A DNA stretch of 8,976 nucleotides from Klebsiella pneumoniae (GCA_945869725.1 CAMBPO010000084.1:1-8976); one strand, 5' to 3'. Positions 1 through 6,616 are shown, counted from the first letter of the stretch. Program-made: numbers and translations. The notes: generated by a model from the letters alone, not told the origin.

Positions 1-153
1 TCCATGTCGCTGCTGTTGGCATGGCTGGCGGAGCTGGAGTCAACTGCGGGTATCCGCGTTGAGCAACTGACGTTGACGCCAGCCAGCGCCAACCAGTCAT
101 CCGTTGGGGAACTGATCAATGCCAGTCTTCGGATCAGGAGTGTGGCGCAGTGA
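1..153 (+). CDS. gspM: Type II secretion system protein GspM, C-terminal fragment
   Basis: Only the last 50 codons are present; the gene enters from the left edge and stops at TGA 151-153. GspM is an inner-membrane assembly-platform protein that binds GspL in the type II secretion machine. The fragment has the family's C-terminal ferredoxin-like pattern: a helix (LLLAWLAELE), then a G-I-R-V-E-Q-L-T-L-T strand, and after a loop with Gly an alternating hydrophobic end (ASLRIRSV). The call is supported by the next gene, gspN, which normally follows gspM, and whose GTG start overlaps this stop codon (GTGA at 150-153). The fragment is too short for certainty on its own, so the assignment rests partly on context. 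Confidence 0.72.
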   Translation, partial: SMSLLLAWLAELESTAGIRVEQLTLTPASANQSSVGELINASLRIRSVAQ

Positions 154-1031
154 CTAAAAAATCCACCGCTGCCTGGCGTCGCTGGCTGTTGTTTTTTGTG
201 GCGGCGTGCCTGGTCAGTCTGGTCTGGTCAGTGCCCGCCAGCGTGTTGCCGCGCCTGTTGGTGTGGTCAGGTGTCAACAACAGCAGCGGTGAGGCTCTGG
301 TGCATGTGTCACGCACCCGTGGCCGCTTGTGGGCAGGCCGGGCGGAGTCTGTGCTGATCCGCAATAACCAGCAGACCCTGGTGTTGGAGAATGTGGCGTG
401 GCAATTGCGCTGGCGCGATCTGTTGGCTGCCAAACTGTGTCTGCAGATTTCCACGGACAATGATGAACTGACAATCAATGGCGAAACCTGCATAAACAGC
501 GCGGGTGTTGTCTCTGTCAGTGACATGGTGTTTGAGTTGCCGGCTGCCGCATTGGTTTCCGGGCAGCTGGCAGGCGCGGCGCTGATCCGTTCACTGGACC
601 GCAGTGTGCAGGTGCAAGGGGTGGTCAGCGGCATCATCGAAGTGTTGTCATGGCAACCGGCTCAGCAACAACTGAGCGTCAGCGCCCGCGGTTTGTGGGA
701 CAGAGCCGCCGTAGCTTTGCAGTTACCCGACCCACAAAACGGGAGCATGCGTTTGCAGACACTGCGTCTGCATCAACTGCCGTGGACACTGGCCTCACGC
801 GGTGCAGATCAGGTATTCCTGCAGGTGCAGGGCGCGGAAACTCCCGCGGACAGCGTTGATCTGCGTGTGCAGGCTGAGTCAGAGATCTGGCTGGATGGGC
901 GCTTCATAACGCGCTTGTATGTCAGCGTGCAGGAATCCACACCGCAGTTGCTGCGGGATTTGTTGATGATTATTGCGGAGCCTCAACAAACCGGTGTTTA
1001 TGAGCTTGTCTGGCGCAACAGCGGCGCGTAG
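150..1031 (+). CDS. gspN: Type II secretion system protein GspN
   Basis: This 293-residue protein begins at a GTG codon that overlaps the gspM stop, so translation is probably coupled. It has a short basic N-terminus (TKK, WRRW), a single membrane anchor at about residues 12-30, and then a beta-rich periplasmic body. Typical GspN features are the P-A-S-V-L-P-R segment after the anchor, a G-R-L-W-A-G-R-A motif near residues 58-65, and the W-Q-L-R-W segment near residues 84-88. The end has the family-like pattern of a short hydrophobic helix, then G-V-Y-E-L-V-W. GspN is an accessory inner-membrane protein of type II secretion, usually the last gene of gspC-N operons, which fits its place here. 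The protein is slightly longer than typical members and shows no frame damage. Confidence 0.85.
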   Translation: MTKKSTAAWRRWLLFFVAACLVSLVWSVPASVLPRLLVWSGVNNSSGEALVHVSRTRGRLWAGRAESVLIRNNQQTLVLENVAWQLRWRDLLAAKLCLQISTDNDELTINGETCINSAGVVSVSDMVFELPAAALVSGQLAGAALIRSLDRSVQVQGVVSGIIEVLSWQPAQQQLSVSARGLWDRAAVALQLPDPQNGSMRLQTLRLHQLPWTLASRGADQVFLQVQGAETPADSVDLRVQAESEIWLDGRFITRLYVSVQESTPQLLRDLLMIIAEPQQTGVYELVWRNSGA

Positions 1032-1051
1032 CTTGACTGCGTCGGCGGCGA

Positions 1052-1273
1052 ATGTCCGCCCTGTTCAATTTTCTTCACCTGAGCGCTTTGCAGGCTGGAG
1101 ATCGGGAGCACCGCAATGCAGCTGAAATCCATGAAATCTGTTTTTACCTGTTGATGCTTGCGATTGTGCTGCACGTGTTTGCCGTTGTGGTGACTGAGGT
1201 GCGTGAGCGCAGTGGACTGATATCCGCGATGTTCAGTGGTATCAAGTATCTGCACAAAAAGCCTGAAGATTGA
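1052..1273 (+). pseudogene. Cytochrome b561-type (HupC-like) C-terminal remnant
   Basis: The frame encodes 73 residues resembling only the last quarter of a four-helix di-heme cytochrome b (Ni_hydr_CYTB/b561 type). It has an A-E-I-H-E-I segment, one hydrophobic helix (about residues 29-48) containing L-H-V, then a cytoplasmic tail with A-M-F-S-G-I-K, matching the usual 'AM.tG.K' ending. H27 and H41 are the candidate heme-side histidines. The three upstream helices are missing: an in-frame TGA lies at 1034-1036, and upstream of that is intact gspN. There is no convincing ribosome binding site before ATG 1052. I read it as a 5'-truncated gene left by a deletion or rearrangement next to gspN. 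A functional one-helix small protein is possible but less likely. Confidence 0.55.
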
Positions 1274-1396
1274 GGTGCTGGCCGGGATTTTTCACAAAAA
1301 CGTCCAACAGGTAGAAATTTAAAGTTGCCTTAATATTGCATTAAGAATTGCCGCGTAAAGTCAGCCACATGATCCGAAACTAAGGAGTAAACGATC
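1274..1396 (+). promoter_or_regulatory. Leader/promoter region of the hemolysin-ligase-oxidase operon
   Basis: This 123-base gap is the only substantial space before a long run of co-directional genes, so it should carry their promoter. It contains an AT-rich array of three TTAA half-sites (1318-1351), a weak -10-like hexamer TAAAGT at 1356-1361 (4 of 6 match to TATAAT), and a start-codon hairpin (from 1364). No good -35 hexamer precedes the -10-like element, as expected for an activator-dependent promoter. No convincing terminator for the upstream genes is visible. The promoter position itself is an inference. Confidence 0.45.
1318..1351 (+). promoter_or_regulatory. Tandem TTAA array, candidate PmrA/QseB-type response-regulator site
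   Basis: Three copies of a degenerate unit lie head to tail: TTTAAAGTTGC (1318-1328), CTTAATATTGC (1329-1339) and ATTAAGAATTGC (1340-1351). The TTAA cores start at 1319, 1330 and 1341, exactly 11 bp apart, on one face of the helix. OmpR-family regulators of the PmrA/QseB group bind direct TTAA-type half-sites with this spacing (half-site, 5-6 bp, half-site). A regulator of that group is encoded at 5954-6616 in the same gene run, so autoregulation is plausible. Binding is inferred, not shown. Confidence 0.6.
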
Positions 1397-1403
1397 ATGT
1401 GGC
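1364..1403 (+). promoter_or_regulatory. Perfect 11-bp inverted repeat enclosing RBS and start codon
   Basis: GCCACATGATC (1364-1374) is perfectly repeated in inverse at 1393-1403 (GATCATGTGGC), with an 18-base loop (1375-1392). The loop carries the Shine-Dalgarno AAGGAG (1382-1387), and the 3' arm contains the start codon ATG (1397-1399) of the next gene. In mRNA this would form an 11-pair stem that occludes the start codon, suggesting translational control. As DNA it could instead be an operator for a dimeric repressor. Confidence 0.65.
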
Positions 1404-2116
1404 CACAACCTGTCGCCCAACCCGAACCTGTTTTAACGCCTTTTGCATCCCGGAAAAGTGGATGGCAAATCACCCTGGATAACGCTGCATCTGCTCAGAC
1501 TCCGGTACTGCACCAGTTTATCCGCCAGCGTTACGCGGACACTTATCAAGCGCACGTCAACCATTTTCTGCCATTGTTGCTGGCCTCATTCACCACGTCA
1601 GGGGTTCAGGGCGTGCTGGGTTTACAACCGGGCATCAGCGGCCAGTTTTTTGTTGAGCAATACTTTGATACCTCCATTGAGCAACAGATCGGCAAGGCGA
1701 CTGGCCGGGCTGTTGATCGTCGCCAGGTGATAGAAACCGGCAACCTTGCCAGCATGAAGGGTGGCAGCCAGCGGCTGTTTATTGTGCTGACAGAACTGTT
1801 GTATCAGGCAGGATTTCACTGGGTGTGTTTTACAGCGACACCTCAGGTGCAGGCGCTGTTGCAACGACTCGGCTTTGCGCCTGAATTGCTGGGGCCTGCC
1901 GACCCGACGCGCTTGCCCGATTGTGGTCAACAGTGGGGCAGTTATTACCAGCATCAGCCCAACGTGCTGGCGGGTGATGTCCGCAGAGCTCGCGAGACAT
2001 TGATCAAGAACGAGATCGCCATGCGTCTGTTGCAGGAGCATGCCGATGAGCTGGCACTGGCAGTGTCGGTACTGACATCCGCTGGCGCACACACCGCGTC
2101 TGCCCGGATGCGTTGA
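1397..2116 (+). CDS. Thermostable hemolysin family protein (putative GNAT-like acyltransferase)
   Basis: This 239-residue cytoplasmic-looking protein has no signal peptide. ATG 1397 is chosen for the AAGGAG sequence 9 bases upstream. It matches the T_hemolysin (delta-VPH) family pattern: H-F-L-P-L-L near residue 56, Q-F-F-V-E-Q-Y near residues 84-90, E113-T-G-N-L-A, then G-G-S-Q-R-L, a helix, G-F-H-W-V-C-F-T-A-T, L-Q-R-L-G-F, and W-G-S-Y-Y...P-N-V-L-A-G. The E-x-G-N-L-A / G-x-x-R-L / L-x-R-L-G-F order resembles the GNAT/LuxI fold, in which a CoA or ACP thioester donates an acyl group. The name 'hemolysin' comes from a Vibrio family member and may not describe its chemistry. It is translationally coupled to the acyl-CoA synthetase-like gene, which could supply its donor. 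Family assignment is fairly secure; acyltransferase activity is inferred. Confidence 0.8.
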   Translation: MWPQPVAQPEPVLTPFASRKSGWQITLDNAASAQTPVLHQFIRQRYADTYQAHVNHFLPLLLASFTTSGVQGVLGLQPGISGQFFVEQYFDTSIEQQIGKATGRAVDRRQVIETGNLASMKGGSQRLFIVLTELLYQAGFHWVCFTATPQVQALLQRLGFAPELLGPADPTRLPDCGQQWGSYYQHQPNVLAGDVRRARETLIKNEIAMRLLQEHADELALAVSVLTSAGAHTASARMR

Positions 2117-3717
2117 TGATGATGAAAATCTGGAATCAACTGCTTATTAATGCTCAGCGCTCGCCCGAGCAGCTGGCAATTATGGATGTCAGCAGTGCGG
2201 CCGATGCTCAGCTAACCCGGCTGGAACTGGTGCAGGCCGTGAAGACGCTGGCGGCGGAACTTACCGCCCGTGAGTACGGGGCGATTGCCTTGTATGCGGC
2301 TAATTCTGCTGACTGGATTGTGGTAGACCTGGCTTGTCAGCTGGCTGACATCGTGTTGCTGCCACTGCCGGGATTTTTTTCTGCAGGACAAGTGCGTCAT
2401 GCGCTGCAAACTGTGCCTGTGGATGCGGTGTTAACCGACCGGCCGGATTATCTGCACACTCTGTGCGCGACACTCGACGCCGATAAACCGCTGAGCGTTG
2501 ATCTGCAGGTGCTGCTCAACAGGGTTGATATTCAACAGCCCGCGGCCGCGTATCAGTTTGCTGATATTGCGCCACTGGACAAAGCGGCCAAGCGTCGGCA
2601 GCTGTTGCCCGCCCGCACCAGTAAAATTACCTTCACCTCTGGCTCAACCGGCACACCCAAAGGTGTTTGCCTGAGCGCGGAGCATCAGCAGCGTGTTGCT
2701 GCATCATTGGATCAGGCGATTGCCGGGCTGAACATCCAGAAGCACCTCTGTGTCCTGCCTTTGTCCACGCTGTTGGAAAACATTGCCGGTGTCTATGTGC
2801 CGCTGATGCAGGGTGCCTGCATTGTGTTGGCCAGTGAGCAGCAATTGGGCTTTAACGGGGCGGCCGGATTCTCGGTTGCTGATTTACTGAGCACCATCGG
2901 CAGCGTGTGTCCCAACAGCGTGATTCTGATGCCCCAGCTGTTACAGGCCCTGGTGATCAGTTGTGCGTCCGGATGGCAGCCGCCTGCATCACTGCGGTTT
3001 ATCGCCGTGGGCGGTGGCAGCGTGAATCGTCTGTTGCTGGATAAAGCCATTCAGGCCGGCTTGCCAGTTTACGAAGGGTATGGCTTGTCCGAATGTGGTT
3101 CAGTGGTTGCGCTCAATACACCCGAGGCGCGTCGCAATGGCTCGCTTGGAAAGCCCTTACCACACCTGCGTACACAACTGATGGACGGCGAGCTGTTAGT
3201 GGCAGATGCCGCGTTTCTGGGCTATGCCGGCGCCCCGGAAAGCTGGACGATTCCAGGTGATGAAACCTGGATTGCAACAGGGGATCTTTGTTCTGTCGAC
3301 GAGGATGGTTATCTGCATTTTCAGGGCCGTCGGAAAAATCTGCTGGTCAGTTCCTACGGCCGCAATATCTCGCCTGAATGGGTCGAGCGGGAAATCAGTC
3401 ACGACCCTTTGCTGGCGCAGGTGCTGGTGTTTGGTGACAGCAGACCCTTCTGCACAGCCCTGATCGCCGCGCGGTCGCCGTCGGTGACCGATCAACAGAT
3501 ACAACAAGGTCTGGACCAGGCAAACATGCGTTTGCCTGAATACGCACGCGTTGTGCGCTGGCTGCGTCTGGACAGTCCGCTGGCCACGGGTACGGGCGCC
3601 ATCAGCGATTTGATGACCACCAACGGCCGGCCGCGTCGGACAGAAATTGAACAATATTTTCAAGCACAGATAGATGCCCTGTATGCGGGCAGCGAGGAGA
3701 AACGCTATGCAAGCTGA
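2116..3717 (+). CDS. AMP-binding acyl-CoA synthetase-like protein
   Basis: This 533-residue ANL-superfamily adenylating enzyme should activate a carboxylic acid as acyl-AMP and then acyl-CoA. Motifs in order are the P-loop T174-S-G-S-T-G-T-P-K-G183, Y322-G-L-S-E-C327, T388-G-D390, and F402-Q-G-R-R-K-N408, followed by G-R-N-I-S-P-E-W-V-E. The length and the G-R-R-K-N-L-L motif fit fatty-acid CoA ligases. Near the C-terminus the A10-like motif reads T-N-G-R505-P-R-R, with Arg where most members have the lysine needed for adenylation. ATG 2116 overlaps the preceding stop (TGATG); TTG 2113 and ATGs 2119 and 2122 are alternatives, and only a weak GGA precedes them, so translational coupling is likely. 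Its 3' end overlaps the next gene by 11 bases. The substrate is unknown; a medium- or long-chain fatty acid is the default guess. Confidence 0.85.
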   Translation: MMMKIWNQLLINAQRSPEQLAIMDVSSAADAQLTRLELVQAVKTLAAELTAREYGAIALYAANSADWIVVDLACQLADIVLLPLPGFFSAGQVRHALQTVPVDAVLTDRPDYLHTLCATLDADKPLSVDLQVLLNRVDIQQPAAAYQFADIAPLDKAAKRRQLLPARTSKITFTSGSTGTPKGVCLSAEHQQRVAASLDQAIAGLNIQKHLCVLPLSTLLENIAGVYVPLMQGACIVLASEQQLGFNGAAGFSVADLLSTIGSVCPNSVILMPQLLQALVISCASGWQPPASLRFIAVGGGSVNRLLLDKAIQAGLPVYEGYGLSECGSVVALNTPEARRNGSLGKPLPHLRTQLMDGELLVADAAFLGYAGAPESWTIPGDETWIATGDLCSVDEDGYLHFQGRRKNLLVSSYGRNISPEWVEREISHDPLLAQVLVFGDSRPFCTALIAARSPSVTDQQIQQGLDQANMRLPEYARVVRWLRLDSPLATGTGAISDLMTTNGRPRRTEIEQYFQAQIDALYAGSEEKRYAS

Positions 3718-4384
3718 ACCAGGTTTTTATCAAACACTGCAACGCGTCACGGAGGCAGACCGCCAGAATCTGGTGCAAGCCACCATGATTCAACGTGCGA
3801 TCAGCCGGCAAGTGACATTGCCACAATACATGGCGTACCTGACGCAGGCTTACCACCATGTTAAATACACGGTGCCCTTGATGATGGCCGCAGGCTCGCG
3901 TCTGCCTGACAGCAAAGAGTGGCTGCGTGAAGCCATTGCTGAATACATCGAAGATGAAATTGGACATCAGGAGTGGATACTCAATGACATTGCGGCCTGT
4001 GGCGGAGACAAGGAAGCCGTGCGTGCCAGCAAGCCGGCCGCAGCAACCGAACTGATGGTGGCTTATGCGTTTGATCTGATTTCCCGCCGTGACCCGCTTG
4101 GCTTTTTTGGCATGGTGCATGTGCTGGAAGGTACCAGTGTTAGTCTTGCCGATCACGCTGCCGTGCAGATCAGAGATTCCCTGGGTTTACCGGAACAGGC
4201 GTTCAGTTATTTGCGCTCGCACGGTGCCCTTGACCAGAAGCACATATTGTTTCTTGAAAATCTGATGAACCGGTTTACGGATCCGGCGGAGCAGGAAACG
4301 ATTATTCACAGTACTCAGATGTTCTATCGTCTTTACAAAGGTGTTTTTGATTCATTGATCCCTGCGACAGAACAGGTTCACTGA
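3707..4384 (+). CDS. Heme-oxygenase-like diiron oxidase candidate (iron-containing redox enzyme family)
   Basis: This 225-residue all-helical protein resembles the TenA/PqqC/CADD fold and the Haem_oxygenas_2 'iron-containing redox enzyme' family. Candidate metal ligands are E84-x-x-H87, E141, and H172-x3-D176-x2-H179, the layout seen in non-heme diiron members such as CADD and UndA. These cleave C-C bonds or oxygenate small acids. It has only one Cys (C98), so thiaminase TenA activity is unlikely. ATG 3707 is preferred over in-frame ATG 3674 because GAGGAG (3694-3699) lies 7 bases upstream; the gene then overlaps the ligase end by 11 bases. Coupling to an acyl-CoA synthetase-like gene suggests an acyl chain or acyl thioester substrate. 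The reaction is unknown; 1-alkene formation, desaturation or hydroxylation are possibilities. Confidence 0.72.
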   Translation: MQAEPGFYQTLQRVTEADRQNLVQATMIQRAISRQVTLPQYMAYLTQAYHHVKYTVPLMMAAGSRLPDSKEWLREAIAEYIEDEIGHQEWILNDIAACGGDKEAVRASKPAAATELMVAYAFDLISRRDPLGFFGMVHVLEGTSVSLADHAAVQIRDSLGLPEQAFSYLRSHGALDQKHILFLENLMNRFTDPAEQETIIHSTQMFYRLYKGVFDSLIPATEQVH

Positions 4385-4404
4385 GCAATGACAGGATACG
4401 GCTT

Positions 4405-5262
4405 ATGAATATCAATGGAAAAACGCTGGTGCTCACCGGTGCAAGTGGGGGAATTGGCGCCTCTCTTGCTGAGAAATTGGCAGAGGCCGGCGCCATATTG
4501 GTGTTGGTCGGCCGTGATGAAATTGCGCTGCATCGCTTACGTGCAAGCCTGGTCTCAGCTGACCGCCACCATGTGCTGGTGGGTGATCTTCAGCATCATC
4601 AGGGCGTCGGCAATCTGCTGAGCTTTTGCAAGACGCTGCCTTCAGGTGTTGACATGCTGATAAACAATGCGGGCATGAGCGATTTTTCGTTTGTGTCAGC
4701 ATCCGATACGGATGTCTCGCGCGCCGTGATCGACCTGAATCTGACCGTGCCCATTGCACTGACAACGGCCTTGTTGCCGGTATTGCTGGCGCGGCCCGAA
4801 GCCGCTGTTATCAATATCGGCTCCGTCTTTGGCAGCATCGGTTACCCGGGGTTTGCCGTGTATGGTGCCAGCAAAGCCGGACTGCGGGTGTTCTCGGAAG
4901 CGCTGCGGCGTGAATTGGCAGATTCGCCGGTGCGGGTGTTGTATGTGGCACCTCGCGCTACCCAGACGCCGATGAACAGCAAGCGTGTTGTTGCCATGAA
5001 CCAGGCGCTGGGCAACACCATGGATCCGCCTGCAAAAGTAGCATCCGCCATTGTGCGCAGAATTCAGGCGGGACACTGGAGTGCCCTGACCATTGGTTGG
5101 CCGGAGCGCCTGTTTGTGGTGATCAATAGTTTGTTGCCTCGCATCACTGATTCCGCGTTGCTGCGACAGTTGGTACGCATCAGACAATACGCACGATTGC
5201 CGGCAGGTGGCACCCTGAACACGATGTCAGACAACAGTCTTAACAAAAGGGGATCAAGATGA
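4405..5262 (+). CDS. Short-chain dehydrogenase/reductase (SDR)
   Basis: This 285-residue classical SDR has an N-terminal Rossmann fold with T11-G-A-S-G-G-I-G18 for NAD(P) binding, the N87-N-A-G90 motif, and the catalytic tetrad N112, S140, Y153 and K157 (Y-G-A-S-K). The P-R-A-T-Q-T-P segment after the active site is the usual 'PG..T' region. A C-terminal extension of about 60 residues contains a hydrophobic, amphipathic stretch (L-F-V-V-I-N-S-L-L-P), as in membrane-associated lipid-processing SDRs. The start has AGGA 9 bases upstream. It lies 20 bases after the oxidase gene and overlaps the next gene by 4 bases (ATGA). It probably reduces or oxidises a carbonyl/alcohol on the pathway intermediate; cofactor and direction cannot be told. 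Confidence 0.88.
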   Translation: MNINGKTLVLTGASGGIGASLAEKLAEAGAILVLVGRDEIALHRLRASLVSADRHHVLVGDLQHHQGVGNLLSFCKTLPSGVDMLINNAGMSDFSFVSASDTDVSRAVIDLNLTVPIALTTALLPVLLARPEAAVINIGSVFGSIGYPGFAVYGASKAGLRVFSEALRRELADSPVRVLYVAPRATQTPMNSKRVVAMNQALGNTMDPPAKVASAIVRRIQAGHWSALTIGWPERLFVVINSLLPRITDSALLRQLVRIRQYARLPAGGTLNTMSDNSLNKRGSR

Positions 5263-5909
5263 TGACCAAACGATTTAATGTTTTTATCTATGTGTTAATG
5301 GTATTGCCGTTTATGGTAATCGAGGCATTTGCTGAGTTGCCGGCTGATGTGTTTTCCATCCAGCAGCGCTGGGCGGAAGTGAACTATCTGCTGCAAGGGG
5401 ACGCGCAAGTGTCTGCTTACGAGGAGTTGATCAAGCAGGCTGATGGCGTGACGGCGAATAACCCGGAATCCGCGCCTGCCTGGATCTGGAGCGGCATCAT
5501 CAAGTCGTCGTTTGCCGGTGTGAAAGGCGGCCTGGGCGCGCTCGGATACGCCAAAGATGCCAAACGCGATCTGGAGCGTGCGCTGGCGCTGGATGCCGAT
5601 GCTATGCAAGGTGCGGCGCACACCAGTCTGGGCGTGTTGTATATGAACGTACCGGGCTGGCCTGTTGCCTTTGGTGATAACAACAAAGCGTATGAACTTC
5701 TGGCGCGTGGGCTGGAATTGGGCCCACAAGATATAGATGCTAATTATTTTATGGCTGAGTATTATCGGAAGCAGAAGGATCAGGCGCAGGCACGTCACTT
5801 TCTGGAACTGGCTAAAAATGCACCTGCCAGAGAAGGACGCGACGTCGCCGATACAGGCCGACACGGTGAGATTGATCAGCAATTGTTGGAATTAACCAAC
5901 AAGCAATGA
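5259..5909 (+). CDS. Secreted tetratricopeptide-repeat protein
   Basis: This 216-residue protein has a signal peptide (basic start, hydrophobic core to about residue 22, likely cleavage after A-F-A near residue 25), so it should be periplasmic or lipid-free envelope-associated. The mature part is helical with TPR-like pairs, including A-K-R-D-L-E-R-A-L-A-L-D and A-Y-E-L-L-A-R-G-L-E-L-G. It shares the motif V-P-G-W-P-V-A-F-G-D with a conserved TPR family that is often left uncharacterised. The end carries the family-like A-P-A-R-E-G-R-D-V-A-D-T-G-R pattern. ATG 5259 overlaps the SDR stop; AAGGGGA (5247-5253) is the ribosome binding site, and ATG 5262 is an alternative start. It has no catalytic signature and is probably a scaffold or partner-binding protein. 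Confidence 0.75.
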   Translation: MMTKRFNVFIYVLMVLPFMVIEAFAELPADVFSIQQRWAEVNYLLQGDAQVSAYEELIKQADGVTANNPESAPAWIWSGIIKSSFAGVKGGLGALGYAKDAKRDLERALALDADAMQGAAHTSLGVLYMNVPGWPVAFGDNNKAYELLARGLELGPQDIDANYFMAEYYRKQKDQAQARHFLELAKNAPAREGRDVADTGRHGEIDQQLLELTNKQ

Positions 5910-5953
5910 TCTGTTAACGCCAGACGATAATTAATGGCCAACAGGGCAGGAAC

Positions 5954-6616
5954 ATGCAGGTATTACTGGTTGAAGATAACACGCTGTTGGCCTCAGGCAT
6001 CAGCCAGGCCCTGAGGGCGGCGGGTTTTATTGTCAATCATGTCAGTTGTGGCCGTGACGCGATGAGCGCCATCAAAACCAGCCAGCCGGATATTGTCATA
6101 CTCGATTTGGGTCTGCCGGACATGGATGGCATGGCTGTGCTGCGCAGCGCGCGCCAGGACTGCTTTCTGAACCCGGTGTTGATTCTGACTGCCCGTGATA
6201 CCACCTTGGACAAAGTCTCCGGTCTCGACAGCGGAGCCGACGACTATCTGGCCAAACCCTTCGAAATTGCTGAGTTGCTGGCGCGACTGCGGGCTTTGGA
6301 GCGCAGACTGGGTGGCAGTAAAAGCAACGACCTGATGATTGGCCCTGTTTGTATGGATACCAAGTCGCTGGAGGTCAAGGTTAGCGGTGAGGCGCTGCTG
6401 ATGTCCCGTCGTGAATACATGCTGCTGAAAGCGTTGATGGAAAGTCCCAACAAAGTGCAGACCCGCGATATGCTGGACAGCAAACTCTACGGCTGGGGTG
6501 AGGAAGTCAGCAGCAATGCGGTTGAAGTGCATATACATAATCTGCGCAAAAAATTGCCGGAAGGGTTTATCCGTACGGTCAGAGGGGTGGGGTATGTGGT
6601 TAAAAATGCTACCTGA
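5954..6616 (+). CDS. OmpR-family response regulator (QseB/PmrA-like)
   Basis: This 220-residue DNA-binding response regulator has an N-terminal receiver domain (about 1-115) with acidic pocket E7-D8, phospho-acceptor D51 in I-L-D-L-G-L-P-D-M-D-G, switch T79 and K101 in A-K-P-F. A winged-helix Trans_reg_C domain follows (about 125-218), ending with I-R-T-V-R-G-V-G-Y-V. The G-L-D-S-G-A-D-D-Y-L-A-K-P-F-E stretch is typical of the QseB/PmrA/BasR subgroup. AGGG (5943-5946) 7 bases before ATG is the likely ribosome binding site. It follows the TPR gene by 44 bases and precedes its kinase by 39. It probably controls the TTAA array at 1318-1351, and so its own operon, when phosphorylated. Confidence 0.93.
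   Translation: MQVLLVEDNTLLASGISQALRAAGFIVNHVSCGRDAMSAIKTSQPDIVILDLGLPDMDGMAVLRSARQDCFLNPVLILTARDTTLDKVSGLDSGADDYLAKPFEIAELLARLRALERRLGGSKSNDLMIGPVCMDTKSLEVKVSGEALLMSRREYMLLKALMESPNKVQTRDMLDSKLYGWGEEVSSNAVEVHIHNLRKKLPEGFIRTVRGVGYVVKNAT

Noticed and set aside
134..637. Long minus-strand open frames across gspN, the ligase and other genes
   Set aside because: They lie opposite well-supported genes, have no recognisable domains, and look like low-complexity shadow translations.
1288..1300. TTTTT-CAC-AAAAA as a possible terminator after the cytochrome remnant
   Set aside because: The stem is only five A-T pairs with no GC-rich base and no proper following T-run, so it would be too weak.
3674..3706. 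Upstream ATG at 3674 as start of the oxidase
   Set aside because: It would add eleven unmatched residues and lacks a ribosome binding site; ATG 3707 has GAGGAG at good spacing.
5891..5934. TTAA motifs (5892, 5914, 5931) before the response regulator as a second regulator site
   Set aside because: The spacings are 22 and 17 bp with no middle half-site, so they do not form the 11-bp direct repeat seen at 1318-1351.
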